A program made the translations under genes and the position numbers. A DNA stretch of 10,910 bases from assembly GCA_964353865.1 (NCBI GenBank), contig CAYGXJ010000062.1, positions 1 to 10,910 of the forward strand. The letters run 5' to 3'. Shown in pieces: positions 5,817-10,910 of the stretch. The stretch comes from RBG-16-64-43 sp964353865. GTDB lineage: Bacteria > Chloroflexota > Anaerolineae > Anaerolineales > RBG-16-64-43. Every line of letters begins with the position of its first letter. The first letter of the stretch is position 1. The notes beneath the pieces were generated by a model, which ran no database searches, was not told the origin of the DNA, and saw nothing but the letters and a program-made list of their open reading frames with translations.

Positions 5817-6418
5817 GGTTGATCTCCTTGCGGCAGAGGTTCGGCCACGCGATAACTCAGGACGACGACCGCGCCGGCCAAAAGACCCAGCACGGCGGCG
5901 GTGACAACCTTCGGTACGAATCGCGTATCCACGCGGATCGCCCCATCCGGCAGGCTGACCACGCGCGGGGTGTTTTCCCCGCCGCCGCCCGTCCGGTCGG
6001 GATAGGTTTCGGCGATGAGCGCCACGAGTTCCGTGGCCCAGGCGCGGGTCAGGCTCACCGTCTGGGGCGCGCTCGCCGCGATCATTTCCATTCGAGTCAA
6101 CCCGCCGTCAAGCGCCTCGAGCGTGCCCGCGCCCAGGGCCGCGGGGATATCTACCGTTGTGATATCCCCAATCCCGCCCACCAGCCGGCGCTCCATCTCG
6201 GCGCTCGCGGCGAGGGCGGCCACGGCCTCGCGTGGCACTTGCGCGCCGCCAGCCACAAGCGCATTCGCCGCGTAACGTGCCGGCTGCAACGCCAGCACCA
6301 GCGCCGTCAGCCCGGCCGCAATCAGCGGTGCGAGGCCCAGCAGCCAGCCTCGGCGAATCAAGAGGCGGGCTGCCTCACGTACGTCAGCCTTCCAATCCGT
6401 TGCTGCAGATTCTGTCAT
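5813..6418 (-). CDS. Small Wzz-like chain-length determinant / polysaccharide co-polymerase (no kinase domain)
   Basis: The protein has 201 residues from the ATG at 6418; an in-frame TTG two codons upstream at 6424 has no better support. It has a short basic cytoplasmic N-terminus, a first membrane helix at about 25-45 (GWLLGLAPLIAAGLTALVLA), an extracytoplasmic region of about 120 residues (46-168), and a second helix at about 171-188 with a short cytoplasmic tail. This two-helix topology with adjacent polysaccharide genes fits the Wzz/PCP family, which sets glycan length. Sequence similarity is low and the periplasmic part is shorter than in typical Wzz proteins. Only one proline precedes the second helix, where classical members have a proline-rich motif. 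There is no Walker-type tyrosine-kinase domain. It is the first gene after the predicted promoter at 6463-6491 and overlaps the dehydrogenase gene by 4 nt. Membrane topology is clear; the family name is moderate. Confidence 0.65.
   Translation of the reverse strand: MTESAATDWKADVREAARLLIRRGWLLGLAPLIAAGLTALVLALQPARYAANALVAGGAQVPREAVAALAASAEMERRLVGGIGDITTVDIPAALGAGTLEALDGGLTRMEMIAASAPQTVSLTRAWATELVALIAETYPDRTGGGGENTPRVVSLPDGAIRVDTRFVPKVVTAAVLGLLAGAVVVLSYRVAEPLPQGDQP
5824..5829 (-). promoter_or_regulatory. Strong ribosome binding site for the GTG-started dehydrogenase
   Basis: AAGGAG on the minus strand sits 7 nt before the GTG at 5816-5814, inside the 3' end of the Wzz-like gene. It is one of the best Shine-Dalgarno matches in the window and settles the GTG as the start. 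Confidence 0.75.
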
Positions 6419-6462
6419 GGGCAATCCGGAACGGGAAAGCAGGGGAAATCGGAGGCTCGGCG

Positions 6463-6491
6463 ATTAAACCATGAGTGCCACGGAGTGTCAA
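6463..6491 (-). promoter_or_regulatory. Near-consensus sigma-70 promoter for the downstream block
   Basis: On the minus strand a perfect -35 TTGACA (6491-6486) is followed by a 17-bp spacer and a -10 TTTAAT (6468-6463, one mismatch to TATAAT). TGG precedes the -10, giving an extended -10 TG. The predicted transcription start is near 6456, leaving a leader of about 38 nt before the Wzz-like ATG at 6418. It lies in the widest intergenic gap of an otherwise tightly packed GC-rich region. The spacer contains two GAGTG copies (plus strand 6473-6477 and 6483-6487) exactly 10 bp apart, which could be chance or part of an operator. Confidence 0.75.
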
Positions 6492-6522
6492 CGCGAGCGC
6501 GAAAGCTGCGGGCGTCGATCGG

Positions 6523-7953
6523 TCAAGTCCCCTGGAAGCGCACCACCGTACCCAGTGTGCGCAACAGGATGCGTAAGTCGAGCCACAGTGAACGATGGCG
6601 GATGTAATACAGGTCGTATTCGAGTTTGGTGGCGGCGTCCTCCACCGACCAGCCGTAGCGATAGTTGACCTGAGCCCAGCCGGTGGCGCCGGGGCGCACC
6701 AGCATGCGCGCACGATAGAAGGGCACCTCGCTCTCGAGGCGCGTCACCAGCGCCGGGCGTTCTGCCCGCGGGCCGACCAGGCTCATCTCGCCGCGCAGGA
6801 TATTCCAGAACTGGGGGATCTCGTCGAGCCGCGTGCGGCGCATGATGCGTCCGATGCGCGTGACCCGCGGGTCGCCCGGTTCTGCCCAGCGCGCCTCGCC
6901 GTCCGGTTCGGCATCCGCCACCATCGTGCGGAACTTGACCATGCGAAACGGCTTGCCCCCGCGGCCGGAGCGTTCCTGCCCGTAAAGTACCGGCCCGCGC
7001 GAGTCCAGACGCACCAGCAGCGCCAGCAGCGGGAAGAGCGCGGCCACCACGATCAGCCCTGCCAGTGCGCCGAGAATGTCGCCCAGGCGCTTGGCCCGCG
7101 AATACAGATCGTGCACCCGCGCGCTGTCGACAAACGAGGTGAGAATCCATTCGGAGTTAAGGTAGGCAATCGGCACCCGCCCCAGCAGCTCCTCGTACAG
7201 CGTCGGCATGCGGATCACTTCTACCCCGCGCTCCTGGCACCCGAGCAGCGCCTCGAATAGATCGCTCTGCAGGTCGCCGGTGATCGCCAGGATGAGCGCG
7301 GTGATGCCCTCCTCGGCGGCCAGGGCGCGCAGTTGCGCTGTCCCGCCGCGCACGACCACGCCCTCGATGGCCTGGCCGTGCTTGGCCGGATCATCGTCAA
7401 TGATCCCCAGCACACGGAAGTGGCCGGGCACCTCGCGCACCAGCACGCGCAGGATGGCACTTCCGGCGCGGCCGGCACCCACGACCAGCGCCGGTTGCTG
7501 CAATGAGGGCAGCGAGAGCAGGCGGGTGTAGGCCAGGCGCCACACGAGCTCGATCGCCACCACGCCCACCAGGAACACCAGCACCACCAGGCGCGGCAGG
7601 GTGCCGCGTGGCGCGTAGAAGTACAAGGCCAGGTACAGCACGAGCAAGATGCCCGCCGCGAGGAGCAGGCCGTACAGCGTCCGCCCTCGCGAGCTGGCCA
7701 CATGCGGGTCGTACAGGTTGGCGATGAGGAAGAACCACAGCGGGATGAGCCACAAGAGGCGCGGCGCGCCCTTCTGCATCAGTGTGGCCACCGGTGAGGC
7801 CCAGGCGTTGTCGGTCCAAATCCAGATTGTCAGCGCCACGGCCATGGCCGCCAGCACTGCCAGCGCGTCGCCCAAGAGCAGCAACGCCCGACGCTCCGAC
7901 AGGCTCAGCCCGGAACGTGAGGCGCTCGCGGTCGAGATCATGCGGCGCGCCAT
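6523..7953 (-). CDS. Polyprenyl glycosylphosphotransferase (WbaP/WcaJ type, monotopic PGT)
   Basis: This 476-residue membrane enzyme transfers a sugar-1-phosphate from a UDP-sugar to undecaprenyl phosphate, starting a glycan chain. It has the full WbaP-like layout. Four N-terminal membrane helices lie at about 22-46, 65-83, 92-113 and 119-139. A CoA-binding-like Rossmann domain follows (GAGRAG at 159-164, to about 250). A hydrophobic re-entrant helix is at about 289-313, and the catalytic domain fills the rest. Catalytic-domain marks are KFRTM (340-344), TRLDEIPQFWNIL (374-386, with the catalytic D377-E378 pair), GPR (394-396) and RPGATGWAQVN (420-430). The start is ATG 7953; an ATG four codons in (7941) is also possible, and neither has a strong ribosome binding site. 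It follows the upstream SDR by 44 nt and ends 31 bp before the -35 box of the next promoter. The sugar transferred is not determinable here. Confidence 0.93.
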   Translation of the reverse strand: MARRMISTASASRSGLSLSERRALLLLGDALAVLAAMAVALTIWIWTDNAWASPVATLMQKGAPRLLWLIPLWFFLIANLYDPHVASSRGRTLYGLLLAAGILLVLYLALYFYAPRGTLPRLVVLVFLVGVVAIELVWRLAYTRLLSLPSLQQPALVVGAGRAGSAILRVLVREVPGHFRVLGIIDDDPAKHGQAIEGVVVRGGTAQLRALAAEEGITALILAITGDLQSDLFEALLGCQERGVEVIRMPTLYEELLGRVPIAYLNSEWILTSFVDSARVHDLYSRAKRLGDILGALAGLIVVAALFPLLALLVRLDSRGPVLYGQERSGRGGKPFRMVKFRTMVADAEPDGEARWAEPGDPRVTRIGRIMRRTRLDEIPQFWNILRGEMSLVGPRAERPALVTRLESEVPFYRARMLVRPGATGWAQVNYRYGWSVEDAATKLEYDLYYIRHRSLWLDLRILLRTLGTVVRFQGT

Positions 7954-7997
7954 CCGGTCGCGGGTGATGGGCGGAGGCTCATGCGGTCCATTGTGCG

Positions 7998-8987
7998 CTA
8001 CCCTTCGTCGACCTCGACCGCAGGCGAGGCCCGGCAGAAGGCGATCACCTCGCGGATCGTCTCATCGAGCGGAATGCGTGGAACCCAGCCCGTGGCCGCG
8101 CGGATCTTACCGATGTCTGGCACGCGCCGCTGCATGTCCTCAAAACCCTGGGCGTAGGCCTGGTCGTAGGGCACGTACACAATCGCCGAGGCCGACCCGG
8201 CCAGGCCGCGTACACGCTCGGCCAAGTCGCGGATGCTGATCTCTTCCTGCGACCCGATGTTGTAAACCTGGCCGACCGCCTGGGGCGAGTCCACCAGGCC
8301 TAGCACGGCCGCCACCACGTCGCGCACGTTGCAGAAGCAGCGTGTCTGCTTGCCATCGCCGTAGACCGTGATCGGTTCGCCGCTCAAGGCCTGGCGCACG
8401 AAACGCGGGATGACCATGCCGTAGCGCGAGCGCTGGCGCGGCCCCACCGTGTTGAAGAAGCGCGCCACCAGCACCGGCAGCCCGAGTGAACGGTGGTAGG
8501 CCAGCCCCAGGAACTCGTCCAAGGCCTTGGAGGTGGCGTAGGCCCAGCGGCTGCGCGTCGTCGAGCCAAAGACCGAGTCGTCCTCCTCCGCAAAAGGCAC
8601 CTTCTCGTTCTTGCCGTAGACCTCCGAGGTAGAGGCCAGGACCACGTGCCGCCGGTAGCGCCGCGCCACGCGCAGCACTTCCTCGGTGCCCATCACGTTG
8701 GTCTCGATGGTGCGCACCGGGTCGGTCACGATCAGCTTCACGCCCACCGCCGCCGCCAGGTGGACGATCACGTCGCACTCGCTCACCAGGCGGTCCATCA
8801 CCGTCTCGTTGGTGATGGTTTCGATGGCAAAGCGGAAGCGCGGGTTGCTCTTGAGGGCCAGGATGTTCTCGAGCCGTCCGGTGGAGAGGTCGTCGATCAC
8901 GGTCACCGAGTCGCCGCGTGCCAGCAACGCTTCGGCCAGATGGCTGCCGATGAAACCGGCGCCGCCGGTAACCAGAAAATGAGTCAT
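7998..8987 (-). CDS. NAD-dependent nucleotide-sugar epimerase/decarboxylase (extended SDR)
   Basis: This 329-residue extended SDR has GGAGFIG (8-14), the STSEVYG strand (119-125) and the catalytic YATSK (Y150, K154). Downstream are FFNTVGPRQ (177-185), MVIPRFVRQAL (191-201), GDGKQTRCFCNVRDV (210-224) and YNIGS (242-246). S121-E122 of STSEVYG is the pair used by UDP-glucuronate decarboxylases (UXS/ArnA), but also occurs in other dehydratases, so UDP-xylose synthase and UDP-glucose 4-epimerase are both possible. The extension FEDMQRRVPDIGKIRAATGW (from 282) is the usual C-terminal NDP-binding region. The ATG at 8987 overlaps the stop of the WecA-like gene by 4 nt (ATGA), with an AAAGGA site (8997-9002) 9 nt upstream. 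If it is a decarboxylase, it could consume UDP-glucuronate made by the dehydrogenase encoded further along the locus. Confidence 0.88.
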   Translation of the reverse strand: MTHFLVTGGAGFIGSHLAEALLARGDSVTVIDDLSTGRLENILALKSNPRFRFAIETITNETVMDRLVSECDVIVHLAAAVGVKLIVTDPVRTIETNVMGTEEVLRVARRYRRHVVLASTSEVYGKNEKVPFAEEDDSVFGSTTRSRWAYATSKALDEFLGLAYHRSLGLPVLVARFFNTVGPRQRSRYGMVIPRFVRQALSGEPITVYGDGKQTRCFCNVRDVVAAVLGLVDSPQAVGQVYNIGSQEEISIRDLAERVRGLAGSASAIVYVPYDQAYAQGFEDMQRRVPDIGKIRAATGWVPRIPLDETIREVIAFCRASPAVEVDEG

Positions 8988-10471
8988 CGCAGGCTGTCCT
9001 TTCGCCGGTGACCGCTGAGCATGTCGTCGAAGAGACCGGCCAGATCCGCCTCCGCCATGCGGGCTTCGCCCAGCGAGACCACGCGCCCACCCATCGTCGC
9101 GAGAAGCGCACGCACAGCCTCTCCCGGGTCGGCCTGCGCGGCCAGCGCTACGAGCGAGGCGGCTTCTATTTGCGCGAGCACCGCCGCCGCACCGCTAGAG
9201 TCTTCTCCATCGAATAGGACTCGCCCGGCCACCTTGAGGCTCTTCTCCCATTCGCCCACGCCGGCCAAGTCGAGCACAGGATGGGCGCGTTCGATCCACG
9301 ATCGCATCGCGTGCGGGTCGAGGGCCAGGCTCACCAGCAAATCTGCCAGCCCCTCGGCCGGGAAGCCCTGGCTGAGCACGACGGTGAGGTCTGTAGAGAA
9401 GTGCTTCGCGGCACCGATCAGGAGCGGTGCATCCCGCGGCGTGGTGATGAGCACGAGCGGCGGGTTCGCCGGCGGCAGCGGGCGCGCCCGCTCGAGAAGC
9501 AGCACGCCCACCAGGCCAACCACGAGCAGCCCGCCGAAGAGCATCTCCGCCACGCGCGGGGTGGATCGGGTCAGGAGGACCGCCAGACCGCCCAATGCCA
9601 CCGACACGATGTACAGCGTGAGCACCGCGCGCGTGGCGCCCAGCCCGAGGCGGGCCAGGCGGTGCGAGGTGTGGTCACCCCCGCCGCGGAAAATCGGCCG
9701 GCGGGCGCGCCAGCGAGCGTACGTGACCAGGGTCGTGTCGAAGATCGGCAGTCCCAGGACGACAATCGGGACCATCCATGTGGAACCCAGCGGCAGCTCG
9801 GTCGGCGTGTACTTGATCCCCACCACGGCCAGAGTGAAGCCCAGCAGCAACGAACCCGCGTCCCCCATGAAGACCATGGCCGGGTTGATGTTGTAGTACA
9901 GGAAGCCAAGCGAGGCACCGGCGACCGCGGCCGCGAGTGCCGCCACCAGCATTTGCCCCGTCGAGGAGGAAAGTATCAAAAAGAACAGGCCCGCCACGGA
10001 CGCCACGCCCGCCGCCAGCCCATCCATGTTGTCCATCAGGTTGAGCGCATTGGTGATGCCCACGATCCAGAAGAGCGTGATCAGGACATTGAGTGCGGGC
10101 CACGGGAAGAGATCAACTTGAATTCCTACCGCCGCCACGATGGCCCCGGCCACAACTTGTGCGGCCAGGCGCACCCAGGGCGAGAGGCTGCGCCGGTCAT
10201 CCAGCAGGCCGACAATTGCAAGCAGCGTGGCACCCACACCCACGCCGATCATTTCGGGAAGTGCCGGGCCCACGTCCACCAGCAGCATGACCACCAGCAG
10301 CGCGATATAGATCGCCAGACCGCCCATCAGGGGAATGGGCTTGACGTGGATCTTATGCGGCTTGGGATGGTCCACGAAACCCACCCGGCGTGCGAGCGCG
10401 CCGATGATGGGCGTGGCCACGAAGGCTGAAAGGCCGGCGAGCAGGATGAGAGGAAAGTAGGTGATCATCAC
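8984..10471 (-). CDS. wecA: WecA/MraY-family polyprenyl-phosphate sugar-1-phosphate transferase with a C-terminal soluble extension
   Basis: This polytopic membrane enzyme of up to 495 residues has all key motifs of the polyprenyl-phosphate N-acetylhexosamine-1-phosphate transferase family. Seen are KPHKIHVKPIPLMGG (37-51), the metal-binding DD at 91-92, NALNLMDNMDGLAAG (141-155), GDAGS (203-207) and the nucleotide-binding DHTSHR (266-271). About ten membrane helices are spread between residues 3 and 326. WecA-like members usually stop near residues 330-370. Here about 165 more residues follow (331-495), described separately. The frame can start at GTG 10471 or ATG 10468; there is no clear ribosome binding site, and ATG 10468 is equally likely. 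It follows the GT4 gene by 42 nt and overlaps the next SDR gene by 4 nt. It likely loads GlcNAc-1-P or a related sugar phosphate onto undecaprenyl phosphate; the symbol is by family, and the exact sugar is unproven. Confidence 0.92.
   Translation of the reverse strand: MMITYFPLILLAGLSAFVATPIIGALARRVGFVDHPKPHKIHVKPIPLMGGLAIYIALLVVMLLVDVGPALPEMIGVGVGATLLAIVGLLDDRRSLSPWVRLAAQVVAGAIVAAVGIQVDLFPWPALNVLITLFWIVGITNALNLMDNMDGLAAGVASVAGLFFLILSSSTGQMLVAALAAAVAGASLGFLYYNINPAMVFMGDAGSLLLGFTLAVVGIKYTPTELPLGSTWMVPIVVLGLPIFDTTLVTYARWRARRPIFRGGGDHTSHRLARLGLGATRAVLTLYIVSVALGGLAVLLTRSTPRVAEMLFGGLLVVGLVGVLLLERARPLPPANPPLVLITTPRDAPLLIGAAKHFSTDLTVVLSQGFPAEGLADLLVSLALDPHAMRSWIERAHPVLDLAGVGEWEKSLKVAGRVLFDGEDSSGAAAVLAQIEAASLVALAAQADPGEAVRALLATMGGRVVSLGEARMAEADLAGLFDDMLSGHRRKDSLR
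8987..9481 (-). other. C-terminal extension domain of the WecA-like transferase (unrecognised)
   Basis: Residues 331-495 of the transferase form a soluble, probably cytoplasmic domain after the last membrane helix and a proline-rich linker (RPLPPANPP). Alternating hydrophobic strands and helices (LVLITTPRDAPLLIGAAKH, TVVLSQG, RVVSLGEARMA) suggest an alpha/beta Rossmann-like fold, but no known catalytic motif is visible. It is in frame with the membrane part, with no sign of a frameshift or lost stop. Function unknown; nucleotide or partner binding is a guess. Confidence 0.6.
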
Positions 10472-10513
10472 ATAGAGGGTGCCGGGTGGGCTGCACCCGA
10501 TCGCCCGTGGACC

Positions 10514-10910
10514 TTACGCGAGAGTGCCCCGCTGCGCCGTGCGCGTGGCCGCGAGCAGCGATTCGTAAAGGCTGGCCGTCTCCGCCAGCATGCGATCTTT
10601 GCCGAAGCGGGCCACAACCTCGGACCGCGCACGCTCGGCCAACGAGCGGCTAAGAGCAGCGTTGCGCAGCGCGTCGGTCATCGCCTGGGCAAAGGCCTGC
10701 GCCTCTTGCGAGGCAACCAGGTAGCCCGTCTGCCCGGCGCGGATCACATCCGGCACCCCGCCCACGGAGGTCGCCACGACCGGCACGCCAGCCGCCATCG
10801 CCTCCAGCACGGCCACCGGTGTGCCCTCATTTTCGGAGGTCAGCGCCAAGAGGTCGAGGTCCGAATAAATGGGCGCGAGATTCTCACGCCAGCCCAGAAA
10901 ATGGACTCGC
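10514..10910 (-). CDS. Glycosyltransferase family 4 (GT-B), C-terminal part (cut by the window edge)
   Basis: The last 131 residues are in the window; the N-terminal domain lies beyond position 10910, and the frame stays open to the edge. The visible part is the donor-binding C-terminal domain of a GT4 (Glycos_transf_1) enzyme. VHFLGWRENLAPIYSDLDL is followed by the signature SENEGTPVAVLEAMAAG, containing the EX7E pair (E28 and E36 of the visible part) that binds the nucleotide-sugar donor, then VPVVATSVGGVPDVI and GYLV. These enzymes are retaining and act in the cytoplasm, adding sugars to the lipid-linked glycan. Donor and acceptor are not determinable from this fragment. It is followed by a 42-nt gap containing a weak 5-bp GGGTG/CACCC inverted repeat and then the WecA-like gene, so it is probably co-transcribed with it. 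Confidence 0.92.
   Translation of the reverse strand, partial: RVHFLGWRENLAPIYSDLDLLALTSENEGTPVAVLEAMAAGVPVVATSVGGVPDVIRAGQTGYLVASQEAQAFAQAMTDALRNAALSRSLAERARSEVVARFGKDRMLAETASLYESLLAATRTAQRGTLA

Noticed and set aside
8140..9111. Minus-strand open frame of 323 codons in another frame across the SDR/WecA-like junction
   Set aside because: It overlaps two well-supported genes and its translation is Arg/Gly-rich without any domain; an out-of-frame shadow.
9281..10429. Plus-strand open frame of 382 codons opposite the WecA-like gene
   Set aside because: Its product is extremely rich in His, Arg, Gln and Glu, as expected from the complement of a hydrophobic membrane protein; no recognisable domain.
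10472..10513. Promoter or terminator between the GT4 and WecA-like genes
   Set aside because: Only a 5-bp GGGTG/CACCC inverted repeat is visible, with no T-run and no recognisable -35/-10 pair.

Overview
The window is a GC-rich stretch of bacterial chromosome. All twelve recognisable genes lie on the minus strand, so transcription runs from high to low coordinates. Ten genes are complete and two are cut by the window edges. Together they form part of a locus for making and exporting a surface polysaccharide (O-antigen, capsule or S-layer-type glycan). No ribosomal, transfer RNA, mobile or CRISPR feature was seen. The taxon cannot be fixed from sequence alone. GC-rich codon use, compact overlapping genes and the enzyme mix would fit Chloroflexota (Anaerolineae-like) or another GC-rich environmental lineage, but this is a weak guess.

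Upstream block (10910 to 6523, minus strand). It holds the C-terminal part of a GT4 glycosyltransferase, a WecA/MraY-family polyprenyl-phosphate sugar-1-phosphate transferase with an unexplained soluble tail of about 165 residues, an extended-SDR nucleotide-sugar epimerase/decarboxylase, and a WbaP/WcaJ-type polyprenyl glycosylphosphotransferase. Two unrelated chain-initiating enzymes are therefore encoded within about 4 kb.

Junction (6522 to 6419). This is the largest intergenic gap, about 104 bp. It carries a near-consensus sigma-70 promoter: TTGACA, a 17-bp spacer with an extended -10 TG, then TTTAAT. It points into the downstream block.

Downstream block (6418 to 1). It encodes a small Wzz-like chain-length protein without a kinase domain, a nucleotide-sugar 6-dehydrogenase (WbpA-like active site), a UDP-glucuronate 4-epimerase-like SDR, a D-2-hydroxyacid dehydrogenase, a second SDR, an acylneuraminate/Kdo-type cytidylyltransferase, a HAD phosphatase, and the N-terminus of an ABC-2 polysaccharide export permease (Wzm-like). 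Most junctions are overlaps (ATGA, GTGA, TAATG) or very short gaps, as expected of one translationally coupled operon. A 21-bp near-perfect GC palindrome sits just upstream of the cytidylyltransferase ribosome binding site.

Working model (inference). UDP-uronic acids are made by the dehydrogenase/epimerase pair. A CMP-activated acidic sugar is made by the hydroxyacid dehydrogenase, SDR, cytidylyltransferase and HAD cassette. The glycan is started on a polyprenyl carrier and exported by the ABC transporter whose permease begins at the left edge. The most interesting lead is the four-gene cassette: it has a cytidylyltransferase with altered active-site motifs and no PEP-condensing ulosonate synthase in view.
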